Below, piece by piece: positions 42,746-54,400 of a DNA stretch of 64,000 nt. The position numbers and the translations under genes are program-made. Source of the stretch: Cladopsammia gracilis. Lineage: Eukaryota; Cnidaria; Anthozoa; Scleractinia; Dendrophylliidae. The stretch's first letter is position 1, and every line of letters begins with the position of its first letter. The notes below the pieces were generated by a model that was given only the letters and a program-made list of their open reading frames with translations, was not told where the DNA came from and made no database searches. Location: NCBI GenBank assembly GCA_022457155.1, contig JAJGOT010000021.1, positions 829,501 to 893,500 of the forward strand, read 5' to 3'.

Positions 42746-43469
42746 GCATGTTTTTTTTTTAGAGAAACGTGGCATGTTATCTTTTGTCATTAGGATACAT
42801 GTTATCAGCCTCAGAAGTGTAGGGTCACAGAAGACCAAACATAGCCCGCTTTGAATAGAGTTAATAAAGCAATAATATAAGCACTGAATATTTTTCATAG
42901 TTTATTGTTGTTGTTGTTGTTTCCTGCTATTTTCGGGAGGTTTGGAGTGTAGGGTCTTTCTACATGTACCGGTATCCATGAACCACTCATTGTCTTCTTT
43001 TGTTTGTGAGGTATTGTATTTTTGGTCTTGTTTTGCATTTGTATTATTGTCGTTCTTTGTTCCTTTTGTTTTACGTAATATGTGACCGGTACATCCAGAA
43101 TCTACCGGAGTGTACCCTGATACTTTGATGTTCGTAGCTGATTCAATAGATTTACAGAGCCGAGTTACAGGGGGAGGGCATTGGGGCGTATAAGAAACCG
43201 GAAAACCGCTCAAAATTTCCGTGAAAACCGAAAAACCGGAATAAAAATCGATCAAAACCGAAAAACCGCCGAACATATAAATGATCAAAATAGCAAATTC
43301 ACCGCAAACCTTAAACCCATGACCCTTGATACCAAAGCGAAATATAACTACAGTCGAAACTGTACCTAACGGCTCTCACCCTCTGTAAGCGATTTCTATG
43401 AGCTCATCTTTTTTCTTTCATTTTAAAGCTATTGCAATAGAATTAGGCAAAACTTCTATTGCCTTTTCA

Positions 43470-44164
43470 GGCCCCGTCCACACTAATCCGTTTTCAAACG
43501 AAAATGGAGCTGTTTTGCTCCGGATACGGCTATCGTCCACACTACAACGCCGAAAACGATCACTGAAAACGGAGCGATTCGAAAACGCTCTCCAGAGTGG
43601 AGCGATTTGAAAACGATGCTTTTTGAAAACGCTGTTTTCTGGTGTGGACGGAGAAAACGATGCTATCTGAAAACGGTTACGTCATCAAAATAGCCAGACC
43701 ACTCGACCGTGAAACATATCCAAGATGTCGCCATACTTCGACTGGACTGACTCCCAGTCTACATTCTCGGTGCTTTTCTGCACTTTGTATTCGTTTGTGA
43801 CTTTCAGAAGTAGCTCGACTTCATCATCAGTCCATGTGAAACAGTCTGTTTTAGGTTTTGGTTGCTTTCCAGCTGTTCTTGGCATCGTTTAGAAGGAAAA
43901 TATCGAAGAATTCTAAACCAAAACAACACTCAACAACAAAGAATCAAGAATGGCGCCAATTTCGTGGGCCGATATATTGAAATGCGCATGCGTAGAGTTC
44001 ATTTGAGCATGCGCACTTAGGGCATCAAAGCGTTTTCAAAACAAGCGTTGTAATGTGGACGGGCGAAAACGATACGAAAACGATAAGTGTGGACGCAAAT
44101 CTTTTTGAAAACGGAGCAAAACAGCTCCGTTTTCGTTTGAAAACGGATTAGTGTGGACGGGGCC
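43470..44164. mobile_element. PIF/Harbinger-like element (GGCCCCGTCC ends, TCA target)
   Basis: Terminal inverted repeats of about 50 bp, GGCCCCGTCCACACTAATCC at the outer end. The 3-bp duplication TCA is at 43467-43469 and 44165-44167. Internal words ACGGAGCGATT and AAAACGATG recur. It carries a Myb/SANT-like frame (43685-43885) but no transposase. Nested in 43157-44458. Confidence 0.75.
43685..43885 (-). CDS. Myb/SANT-like DNA-binding domain fragment
   Basis: A 66-codon frame with FTWTDDEVELLLKVTNEYK...NVDWESVQSKY, the pattern of the Myb/SANT-like proteins encoded by PIF/Harbinger elements (W, acidic residues, LL, second W). It starts at an ATG and ends soon after the domain, inside the MITE. 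Probably the remaining first exon of the element's DNA-binding protein; unlikely to be functional alone. Confidence 0.5.
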   Translation of the reverse strand: MPRTAGKQPKPKTDCFTWTDDEVELLLKVTNEYKVQKSTENVDWESVQSKYGDILDMFHGRVVWLF

Positions 44165-44458
44165 TCAGTGTAGGCAACTTTCACCGGCAACGTCACTTGA
44201 ATGGCGCATCACGTGAACTTTCACGGGTTGATCGAGGTTAAATAAAAAGGTCTGGAAACTAGGAAGCGAAAAACCAAAACCGAAAAATTAAAATCGCTTT
44301 TCTTTTTCATAAAAACCGAAAACCGGATGTTTAAAAGGGAAAAACCGAAAACCACAACGGATACCAAAACCGAAAAACCGGAAATTTTGAGTGCAAAAAC
44401 CGAAAACCGAAAAACCGACGGAAAACCCCAATGCCCTCCTCGTTAGAAAACCCGACTC

Positions 44459-45709
44459 ACATGAGACTAAATCAACCTCGGCAATGTCTGGAGCAAAATC
44501 ACAAAACTTACAAAAACATAATCCTTAAAAAACTGAAACCTAAATGTTTGAGCCTTAAAATGAACAAAAATTAAAAACCAAGATTAAAGGCCAACCGGCA
44601 AAATCAGTACATGTAATCCTGAAATATACACTGTACAAGAATCAGAAGAAATGTTCTACTGATTACTCACTTAATGTCGCTTGATAAAATAAAACTTTTT
44701 TTATTCACATGTATATATATACAGCGTTTGTGAAATTCTTTCTGATCACTTTCAAGCACCCGTTGTAAGATGGATTCCACACTGTACAGCAACAATGCTA
44801 TTGCTTACCTGAAACTCTCTCTTCCCTTTCTTTGGAACGTAATGCTATAAACAATATCAGTTTATTTTTACAACAGATTGGAAAATATTAAGCACACATC
44901 GTAAAGGATATTAGCCAATTCAAGCGCACAAATGACAGAAATGATTCATCTCTACCGGACCGATCGATTTCCAAAGGCGCAATACTGGAATTGCAAGTTG
45001 ATCTGACATAATAAAGGGAATATTCATACTTTTTCCAAATTTTTCCATCCAGATAAAGCCAGAAAGACTCCCACCGAATTTCATGCTGCTAATATGCCAG
45101 CAGTAAATATATATAAACTAGCAGTAATCAAAGATTAATAAGTGCGTTCGAAGTTCAATGAATTTAGCTAAAATCATAGGAAAATAATAGGAAAAAGATA
45201 GGAGCAAATTAGTTGAGAAAATTGAGAAACACGAAGTATTTAAACATCAACATGAACAACAGGGACCGCGGAGCCGGGGGGTGGGGGGGGGGCTGGGGGG
45301 CTTCAGCCCCCCCCCCCCCCCCAATAATTTTAGGGAAAAAAATAATTTTATCCAGTTGAAAAATTATTGTTTTACTGCTCTCATAGATATGCGATAATTA
45401 ATGAAAACTTTCGCCAGTGAGTGTTGTGGTAAGCGGTAAATTGATTTCTTCCTTTAGGACATGCAATATGGCGGCCATTCGTAGGACATGGCTTATAGGT
45501 CGTCTCTTAAGTTCTGTTATAGAAGTCGTTGAACTTGTTTGCTTACATCAGAAACTCACAACTCTTGTGGGGATCTGTTCAGATAACCATTCCTCTAAAC
45601 CATTTGTAATCAGTGCGGCATACTGTGTGTCGGCGCAATGGCTTTGTTTCCGCTATTTCCGTCAAATATCGCGAGAAGTACCTTAAACGAAGACTGATGT
45701 ATAATTGCA
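44459..45709. other. Intergenic, no gene seen
   Basis: AT-rich. A G/C-run hairpin (45277-45322, GGGGG...CTTCAGCCCCCC) resembles the end of a hAT-type element and may belong to the transposase fragment that follows. Confidence 0.4.
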
Positions 45710-45910
45710 GTCACCCTGTTGGTGAATCCTGCAACAAGTGCTACAGGTGAAAGGTCGTTCTCCATGGCAAGGAAAGTGAAAACGTGGTTGCGTGCGAACA
45801 TGAACCAACAACGTTTTAATAATGTGGCTTTATTGCATACCCACAAGGCAAGAACAGATAAAATTCGGCTTCTAGATGTAGCGATTGTAATGATTGCACT
45901 TACCGAATAA
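45710..45910 (+). pseudogene. hAT transposase C-terminal dimerisation fragment
   Basis: Frame reads NPATSATGERSFSMARKVKT, then WLRANMNQQRFNNVALLH, the conserved hAT C-terminal (dimerisation) block of the ZMYM1-like branch, ending at TAA. The upstream catalytic part is not present in an open frame. Remnant only. Confidence 0.75.
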
Positions 45911-46397
45911 TCCAAAGATATCCACGCTACGGACGCACGAGGTATTTTTCAGCTGAAAAGGTGGAGCCACAATTTCTTTGGCCAGTTTTTCGGCTTAAAA
46001 TTGGTGCGCGCGCATAATAATTCAAAATGGCGCAGATTTTGAACATCGCCCGTCGAATCAAAAAATCTCGATTCTGCTCTAAATACAGAATTTATAAACA
46101 CGACACGAACAATACACTGAAACACCAATTTCATGGAGAATATTGGTTATGGGTCTGGGAACGACTCCATAGTCCGTACGTTATTACAAATTGCTCAACA
46201 GGCTTATGAAATAACAATGAAGTTAATAAACTCAAGACAACTATCATCTCTGATGTCATGCAAACAATGTGCTGGAAGTGCCAGGGAGGCCAGAAAAAAA
46301 CCTACTATAAAAAACCCTAAGGGGAAAAAGAAAACGTAGGAAATCTGAGTCGGGACCAAGGCACTAACCAGTTCCCCCGACAGGAATAAGAAATAAA

Positions 46398-47400
46398 CTA
46401 CAATCCGAGAGTCTTAGAAACTTCCAAAAGACTATCTGTGGAGTATTTAATGTATCTGCGCTTAGAAGATGCGCAGCGCCAACCAGCGTGCCTGTCTAAC
46501 AAATCACCGCTGATATTCATGCATGCAGCATGAGAGACTGCACCAGATTTAATGCTATGCATACTTAAGTCTTTGACATTCTGTACAAACGGCAAAACGT
46601 GGAATACGACTGCAAGAAATACCAAGATAGGCATGAAAATATTCTTTGGATCTAGATTTGACTATGCGCCCTATTAGGGGGCAAGATGGACTAGAACCTT
46701 CAACACGCTCAAGCAGCTTTTCTGTAATCGAAACAGGGCATGTGACTTTGCCTGATTTGGCCAAAAGGATGGTGTGGCCTTCTCTGTATTGGTCGTTTTT
46801 ACGTTTAGGGATACTAATCGACATATGGTCGCTATGCAAGCTAATGTCCTGAATGTTCATAGACTGCAGCTCGTCCGTACGCAGAAAACCAGCATAGCCC
46901 AGGAGTAGCACCTCAAGAAATCGTAGATCACTAAGGGCTGCGCTTCCAATGTATTCATTACAAAGTTGAACCACCAACTCATAGGGCAGAGGCTCTTTTG
47001 GGTGGACTGGGCGACCAAGCTTTCTTTTGGCACCTTCCATGTACGCCTTCACGAGAGGATGGTTTGTTGGGCTTGTCTTAAAGCCGGCCATTTGGTGGAC
47101 CCAATTAATGGCGTATAATGCAGCTTCGATCGAAGAAACACCTGTACCTTTCTCAACGGATGATTGACAAAGCTCTGTTAAGAAGAGGGTCACATGAAGA
47201 GGCTCAGCGGGAATCACGGAAACATCCACTTTCGAAAGCGCCCAGGAACGCCACTTGGACCAACTGGCTGTGTACTTGCAAATAGTCGAAGGAGCTTTAG
47301 AGGAAAGTTGGAGGCTAAGCATCTCTGGCATCAATGATTCAAAAACTGGGTCTCTGAGCAAAACCACATCGTTCCAAATACCAGCTTGAGAGAGCTCTGA
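46398..47400 (-). pseudogene. Tyrosine recombinase of the DIRS-like element
   Basis: Integrates the circular DNA copy in DIRS elements instead of a DDE integrase. First block 47367-46555 has the SAM-like core-binding region and the box-I arginine in GYAGFLRTDEL, then the IPKRKND region. A frameshift near 46600-46630 moves the rest to another frame, ending at 46398 (HSIKSGA, HAGWR, RRYIKYS). The HxxR box reads HSIK, so the second catalytic Arg is Lys; the nucleophilic Tyr (YIKYS region) is present. Inactive on two counts. Confidence 0.8.
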
Positions 47401-47489
47401 AAAACACTAAGCAGACAAAAATGCATTAGAAAATGAATCCAAGCAAGAAAGCGCCAGGAATACGTACTGGCTTTCTTGCAAACTATTGT

Positions 47490-47730
47490 CACCTAAGTGG
47501 TGACTTAACCCAATTGGCTACATGCACCTAAGTGGTAACGCACGACTAAATGGCAACTAACACCAAAGTGGTGACTTACGCCTAAATAGCAACTCACACC
47601 AAAGTGGTGACTTACGCCTAAATGGCAACTCACACCAAAGTGGTAACTTCAGCCCAATTGGCTACCAGCGCCTTAGGTGGTAATACACGCCTAAACGGCA
47701 GCTTGCACTCAAGTGGTGAATATCCAATAT
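47490..47730. repeat. Degenerate ~30-bp tandem array inside the DIRS-like element
   Basis: About seven units alternating CACCAAAGTGGTGACTTACG and CCTAAATGGCAACT. It lies between the RNase H and recombinase parts. Confidence 0.8.
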
Positions 47731-47892
47731 GGGATGCAAACAACTAAGAGGTGATAGTCTATCCAAATTGCACCTACGAACATATAAACCCAACGAAATT
47801 CGCACTAAATGGCGCCATTGACTGTGAAAAACACCCGCGACTGCGTGCTAATCAGCAAACTATCCGTGCGATCAATACTCGATTATCTGAAG

Positions 47893-48876
47893 TCAAGCCT
47901 CAAGGCTAACAAGTTGAATTTGGGACAACCGCAAAAAACTGACGGTTTTCTCTTGTAAGTGGCACTCTCGGTAAGTAGAACTCTGAGCGGCGTCCTCACT
48001 AGTCCACATTCCTCGAACCGTGGTATCGTCGAGAGAAGCTGAAAAACCCCTAAAAGCAACATCACTGGCATCCGTGAAGATCACTGTACTAGTCGAAGGT
48101 GGGGGTCTGATGGAATACCCTTTAAAATGGTCTATGTTTCACAACCAAAACCTCAGTTCTTCTAAAAGAGGGACAGATAAGGAGACGACCTGATCCCACC
48201 CATAGGCTCTGGATTCTATTGTGAAGTACATCTGGCGAGTGAAAAGGCGACAAATTGGCCCGACGGCTAATGTTAAGGAGATAACCGACCCGGCGATCTT
48301 GGCTAATTGACGGATTGATATGTGACCAATAAGAACAGCTGCATTCAAGAGACTCTTAAGCTTAGATACCTTCCTTTCAGGAACTTGAAAAAGCATGGAG
48401 ACAGAATTGATGATAAAACCCAGCCATTCCCCGACCTGCATCGGAACCCAGTGGGATTTCTCTTCGTTACATAATAAACCTGAAGAATGCAAGTCTCTCT
48501 TTTGGATGAAACTAGCTGCCAAGGCAGAACACTTATCGGGTTGACTAGCAAAACCGTCGTCGAGATAGACGAAACTGGAATGACCCATGGAACGCCATCG
48601 CCTTACTAAGGGCCGCATAAACTTAGTAAAACAAAAACAGGCGCTACTCAAACCAAAGGGGAGGACACAGAACGTAAAATATCTAACGGTGCCGTTGAAA
48701 GACCATGCGAAACCCAGATACTTTTGATGATCGGGGTATATATCGACATGATGATAACCTGATTTGAGATCCCATGTAAAAAACCAATGGTTTTCCTCAA
48801 TAACTTGTGATAAGGAACGAAGATCTTCATACTTAACCCTATATTCGGCCTGGGCTTTTTTTGAGTTCCTGAGCCT

Positions 48877-48911
<35 letters not shown>

Positions 48912-49848
48912 TTGTGCCCCCCCTTCGTAACTTCAAGAACATTAAGGCTACGACAATGAAACCTAGAGGGTACATAGTACGTCCGAAACTGTCTCCTTTG
49001 CGGTCCGCACAATGGAATAATGACGTCATATGATGTAGTTATTAGGTAATTAGTTATACGGCCGCCATCTTGGATCCGCCATCTTGGATTTCTGAAATTT
49101 TTTAAAACCTCTTAAAAACCGTCCAAATTGACTCAAAATTAATCAAAACCAATAAATAAACGCTAAATGACGTAAAAATATAAAAGTTATACCAATAAAT
49201 ATTGTTTTTCTTCATTCAAAGGTACAAATATGCAAATTTCAAAAAACATGGCTGTCAAAATCTTGTTGCCATGGAAACATCAAGTCACGTGATCAAAAAA
49301 TTGTCATACAAAATTGTTGCCAGATAAATTTTAGGAAAAGTCACAAAGTTTGATGGCGTTTGAATACATATTAAAGAAGTTCTGAACGTTCAAAGTTAGC
49401 GCGGGCACTTTGTGCCCCCCCTCCCCCCCCCCCCCCCAGGCCGAATAGGGTTAAACTTAGGTTTAACAAGAAATTCGTTGACATGTCTGAGGTCAATCAC
49501 TAGGCGAAGCTTTTTACCTTCGGCAACGGTCAAAGGGTTGACACAAAACGGGGCAGAAACATGCTCTACGATACAACCATTAATAAGGAGCTCTGATATA
49601 GCCTCTGCGACAAAGCTTGAATGATTAAATGCAGACAAGTTGTTCTTAAGAAAACATCGAGGGGGGTAATTGCTAAAAGGTAACCTATACCCCTCCTTGA
49701 TCATATTAACTACAAATTCTGAAGCATCCAAACAATTAATCCAAAATTCTGTTGATGCTTTCAAACGCCCTTTGACACCCTGACTCGTACTGCAGGAATT
49801 AAATTCGTCCGCGTTACAGGACTTTATGTAATTAATACAATACTCAAC
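47893..49848 (-). pseudogene. Reverse transcriptase-RNase H of the DIRS-like element
   Basis: The N-terminal half (49848-49455) includes RLVIDLRHVN. The C-terminal half (48832-48139) has WDLKSGYHHV (motif A), PFGLSSA (motif B) and YLDD (motif C). RNase H begins FTDASDVAF and stops at 47893 before the later catalytic blocks. Breaks: the 614-bp MITE at a TTAA between the halves (the flanking frames are in register), a TGA at about 48136-48138 before RNase H, and a short RNase H. Confidence 0.85.
48837..49450. mobile_element. TTAA-flanked piggyBac-like MITE, copy 2 (in the DIRS-like RT)
   Basis: CCCTATATTCGGCCTGGG...CCAGGCCGAATAGGG with TTAA at 48833-48836 and 49451-49454. Inverted relative to 11073-11634. 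It splits the reverse transcriptase coding sequence. Confidence 0.88.
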
Positions 49849-49881
49849 TTATCGTTTCAAAATATTAGTGCTTCCATCTAG

Positions 49882-49975
49882 TCATTTAGATGAACTGCTG
49901 GAGGATGCTTTAGGGTCAGTCGTGGCTTTCCTACAGGAAAAGCTTAAGTGGCCAAATTCCCCGCACTGGAATTGA
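49882..49975 (-). pseudogene. Gag C-terminal zinc-knuckle-like end of the DIRS-like element
   Basis: The minus frame reads CGEFGHLSFSC followed by a Ser-rich tail (KASSSSSSK) and a stop. This matches a CCHC knuckle except that the first Cys position is Gln. It ends about 35 nt before the reverse transcriptase frame opens. Confidence 0.5.
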
Positions 49976-50310
49976 ACAAAATACACAGGATGAATACAAA
50001 GGCATAAGACATCATAAATAATGTTAGAGCTCTTGGAAATCTAAAGATGAGAGTACTGCCAAATAAATATACGCCAAGAATAAAAAAATTGCGCGTAGTA
50101 GTCGTTCACTGTGTAGACCCGAAGGACGAATATACAACGGTACAAAATATATATAGCCATATGCTAATTCCTCCAATAAGGAGTGGTAGCTCAAGGGAGT
50201 GGCAATTTAACTCCCTTAGGAAACCCAACAATAAATTCTTAAGTAACGTGCAGAAAGAAAATACCTGCTAAACTGCGTACCGCAGATATTTACAAAATTT
50301 CGGGTGTATG

Positions 50311-50590
50311 AGGCGGCGTGGTCGAGTGGTTAGGGCGCCGGACTTGAAATCCGGAGGTCCCGGGTTCAAGTTCCGCTCTGACCACTAGATGACCACTAGA
50401 TGGAGCTCTTTTACGGTAGACCCGAGTTCAACTCCTCGACCACGCATGTAGATAGCCAATTGGTCTGCCTCCTGCCAGTTGGGATTTTTAACATGTTATG
50501 TTCAATTTGCAATATTTGTTTCAATATTTGAGTGGCATGCCTGTGAATTAGCTGGATAGCTAAGTGCTCGTCCACTATAAACAACATTTA
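50311..50590 (+). mobile_element. tRNA-Ser-like SINE
   Basis: The head has box A TGGTCGAGTGG (50319-50329), an anticodon-arm CCGGACTTGAAATCCGG (TGA anticodon position) and box B GGTTCAAGTTC (50363-50373). The acceptor stem does not pair, and a ~200-bp non-tRNA body follows (CCAGTTGGGATTTTTAACA). Confidence 0.75.
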
Positions 50591-50607
50591 TTTTATTATT
50601 TATTTTT

Positions 50608-51254
50608 AGTTACGTAGCCTAGTTCGGTGAGTGAACGAGCACAGTATTCGCACCTATCACCTCCGTCAGCACTTGTGATACTTTGCCTTCTCATGCCTTT
50701 GCTCCCCACTATCTGTACGCCTTCAAAAGCCTAGGTAGTATGGTAGTTGACGAAACAAAGAACAAATTCTGCATGACGTCAACTGTGCGTCTGTACTCTA
50801 ATAGATCATACCCTTCTGGACGGTATGATTCGGGCTTGACCCTGTCTAATACACTAGCTGAAGTGACAGATTCGATTGTGGGCGGGGTCTTTCATATTTT
50901 CCTTTTAATAACAGTTAAACAATTCTCAAAAACAAATAGTGCCGACTTTACGTTATATAATTCTCAATAAGATGCCCAACCGCCTTCCAGGAAAGCTGTT
51001 CGGCTAAACTGTAGAATACGCGGCCACTTATTTGTATGTCATTGAAAATGAGTGGTTTCTTTTGTTTTCATATGCCTCGTTCTTCCAAATGTTTTAAGTG
51101 GCCGGGTATTCTAAAATCGCTCGAAAATACCTTTTGGGTACGAAAAAAAGTCAGGTAGTAAATTCGGGGCCGGGATAAGTTCTGCCGCTGAGATATTCAG
51201 CTAAAAGTACCGAAAAGCTCAAACTGTATTATACGAAAGCCGAGGAGGGACACT
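50608..51254. repeat. Dispersed repeat, copy 2 (upstream of GST copy B)
   Basis: Matches 23432-24136. It ends where the GST copy B upstream homology to copy A begins. Confidence 0.8.
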
Positions 51255-51261
51255 ATCCCAT

Positions 51262-51370
51262 TTCCGACTTCAATTGTTTTTCCGATTGCCGACTTCCCAC
51301 TTTTTTTCACTTTTTTCAGTTCCGATTTCCGACTCCATTTTTTTCCCGATTGCCGACTTTACCTTCCGAC
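51262..51370. repeat. TTCCGACTTC array upstream of GST copy B (short)
   Basis: About three to four units of the array found at 35590-35765 upstream of copy A. Confidence 0.75.
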
Positions 51371-51493
51371 GTGACCTAGAGTTCATGCCTCTCTGACGGA
51401 AGTCTGGGCCTTGTCATAATCAGTTGCCATTCTCAGTCCGCTAAAAGCCTTCGAAGGTGTGTTCAGCGTTCAATCTGAAGAGCAAGTGTGAAA

Positions 51494-54400
51494 ATGTCTG
51501 CAGAAAAGCCGGGTTACAAGCACTTCTTCTTTAATCTCCGCGCCAGAGCGGAGATATGTCGACTGGCTTTCGCGGCAGCGAAAATAGATTTCGAAGATGT
51601 GCGATTGGCAGGCGATGAATGGGCGAAGGAGAAAGCGTGTAAGTTAAAAATTAGAATCAACTGGCGAAGTTCTTCCGATATTTTGCATGATTTGGTGGAT
51701 TTTATAGCTTTAATACATATATATGGAACAAAGCCAATTCATTTTCGCCTGATCTTGCCTGCTCTGGAATGCTATTGTTTGATAAGCTTATGTTTTTGCA
51801 ACTGATTGAGGCTTTTAATGTACATTGCTTTTGTGTCGTTCACTTGTACCCGGCCACCGAGAAAATGGCGTTGTGTGCACAAAAAAAAATGGTTGTGACT
51901 AGAATGGATACTCCAAAATCAGGTTTGGACCAGCGGTTTCAGTGAAAACATTGGTTTGGTGGGGGATTCTCATTCTCGCGGGCTCAGAAACCTGATTTTG
52001 GAGTATCCATTTAAGTCACAACCCAAAAAAAATGCAGGAAGTGAAACACGTGGGTGTCAAGGAACTGCTCAGTCATGCTTTGTTGGCTGTCACGTGGAGC
52101 GATGGGGCGGGGAGGGGGGAGGGGGGGTGGGGAGGGGGGGTGGGGTGATTTCGGATTCAGAGAAAAATGTTAACAGATGTGGAATGTGGATTGTACCAAT
52201 GTAAGGGATTACAGATTTAAATGTATCCCATTTATGAGCCTGGATTTTGATATGATTCAGATCTTGTGTTGTTCTTTCGTTCTTTTTGTCACAGCTGAGA
52301 TCATGCGGCCAACCTGTGCTCTTCCTTAAATATTTTGTTGATGTTCACTTGCAGTGAGTGAGAACACTCCAGAAGACATTAAAAAAAAAATAAAAATAAT
52401 AATAATAATTCCATACAAGGCACTTGCAAGGATTCAAGTCAGGAGATTTTTATTGCATCTCAAAAGTTCACAAATAATTTTTGGATTTAAGCATAAATTT
52501 TTAATAGACTATTTTACCCTACCTCGTGATAAATGGTGCATGAGCATTTAGAGAATGCACTTTAGTGTGGAAAAATATATTAAGTACAAAATGTATTGTT
52601 TTCTCATTTCAGCTGGCAGACCGCCGCTTGGTCAAATGCCATTTATTGAGACTCCTGAAGGAAAAGTCCTTGGACAGTCTGGTACCATTTTGAAGTACAT
52701 CTGCAAGAAAGCAGGTAACAGTTCTGTAAATTATTTGTCTGTTAATAATATGACAGTTGCTTCGAGGAAGCGTTAAGAATAAATGAATAAAATGCTAGTC
52801 AAGCACACATCATGTTTTGTTTTTACAATTATTGAATTTTTGTCAGAATGAATATTCCCTCTCTATACACCTCTTAGCCTGCGGAACAGGCGTTATGTTT
52901 TGGGGCGTTTTTTAGGCGAGAGCGTGAGAAAGCGTAAGGCACACGCGAACATGAGTCGCGTGAAGGGAGCGAAAAAAAAAATAACGCCTGTACGCACACC
53001 ATTGTTTGTGCCCTTCCCCCCCACACACACTCCCCCCCTCCCCCCCCCCCCCCCCTCCCAAAATCACAAACCAATCACAGGGCGTGCCGTGAAACGGCCC
53101 ACTTTGGAAGTGACTACATGGGAATTGGTCATGCAATTCACTTTCTCGAAGACGAACGGAGAAAGTTGATAAATAAGACTTTTACCAAACCCTGATTGGA
53201 AGCAATCCTAGCACATCTTTCCTTTGTAGCAACAGATCTAAACGTTTCTTTTGTTTTCCCTTTACATCGTTCACAATTGGAAATAAGCGAAGGGCCTCTC
53301 GAATAGCGCCGTTCGTTAAAGCAACCGCCATGTTGTTGTTTTGTCACATGATCACACATCACTAGCATGCATCATGATCACATGACATATAGTAGCCAGT
53401 TGGATAGCCGCGTTCATATATGAATGCCGGAACAGTGCGAACAATGGTGTGCCTACAGGCGTTATGTTTTTCTTTCCTGGCGCTTTGCGCTCCCCTCATG
53501 CTCGCCCGTAAGGAATAAAAAACAGAACACCTGTTCCGCAGGCTATACACCTCTATATTAGGCCTTGAAATTATTTTGTTTCTGATAGTAATAAGGATGG
53601 TGATTTTCAAGGGGATTAATCATCTTGGATGTCATAAGTAAAATCCAATTTGGACGATGTCACAGATCCCAAAGTGCAGCAGTGCCATAACCCATAATAT
53701 TTACCTTATCTTTTAGAGCACATCAGAGGCTATCTTTTAGAGGAACACTCTTTTTAAAAAAACATATGGGGGGGGGGCAATAACTCTCCCCCACCCCTTT
53801 GCACCATGGTTGGGGTATAAGTTTGCCAGTACATCTGAGGGTTAAAATTGCTTTAATAAATGAAAAGAATCACTGTGTCAGGACCACAAATATCACTCAT
53901 ATGCATGTATGTTTATCTGAAAAGAAGTTTTTCATACAGTGGAGCTCAGTTGTGGAACAACTTACCCACAGAATTAAGACTAGCGTCTTCCTTAAGCGAA
54001 TTTAAGACAAAACTAAGTCGCCATAGTTTTTAAGTAAAGTTTTAAATATATTTTTGAACACGCATACGACCTCCATGAAAAGCAGTTTTTATTTTTTTAT
54101 ATTGTACCTCTTATTTGTAGTTAGGAAGTTAGGTAGTTAGCTGATTATGATAATTTAAGCTGATGGAAATACCGTGTATAAATAAAGTTATCTATCTATC
54201 CATCTATCTATCTATCTATCTATCATCAGTTCACTGCATATACCGTAAATCCGCAAAATAGCGCCACCCCTTGAATTAGCACCCCCTTCGAATTAATGCA
54301 CCCCTTGTATTAGCCAAATTTTAAAATAAGTGCCTCCCCTCGAGTAAGCGCCCCTACCCCCCCCCCTCCCCCTATTCTATGTGGGAAAGAGCCATTGCCG

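Larger units (their letters stand above)
43157..44458. mobile_element. Element with CCGAAAAACCG arrays and GAGGGCATTGGGG ends
   Basis: Terminal inverted repeats (GAGCCGAGTTAC..., GGAGGGCATTGGGG). Both subterminal regions are built from AAAACCGAAAAACCG words. It is interrupted by the Harbinger-type element 43470-44164. Part of another copy runs off the window at 63900-64000. Confidence 0.75.
46398..49975 (-). mobile_element. DIRS-like tyrosine-recombinase retrotransposon, decayed
   Basis: Minus-strand order Gag end (49882-49975), reverse transcriptase (49848-48139), RNase H (48117-47893), tyrosine recombinase (47400-46398) is that of DIRS/Ngaro elements. Split or inverted terminal repeats were not identified, so the ends are approximate. 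It is interrupted by a TTAA MITE (48837-49450) and carries stops and frameshifts. A degenerate ~30-bp tandem array (47490-47730) lies between RNase H and recombinase. Confidence 0.8.

Noticed and set aside
42902..43288. Protease-like minus-strand frame with DSGCTGH and MDTG
   Set aside because: Two short aspartic-protease-like words without the rest of a Gag-Pol; it overlaps a repeat and ends in a CAA microsatellite.
45417..45686. Upstream exon of the hAT transposase
   Set aside because: The open frame shows none of the hAT catalytic or zinc-finger blocks.
50311..50392. tRNA-Ser(TGA) gene
   Set aside because: Anticodon arm and both promoter boxes are good, but the acceptor stem does not pair, the T arm is imperfect and a SINE body follows.
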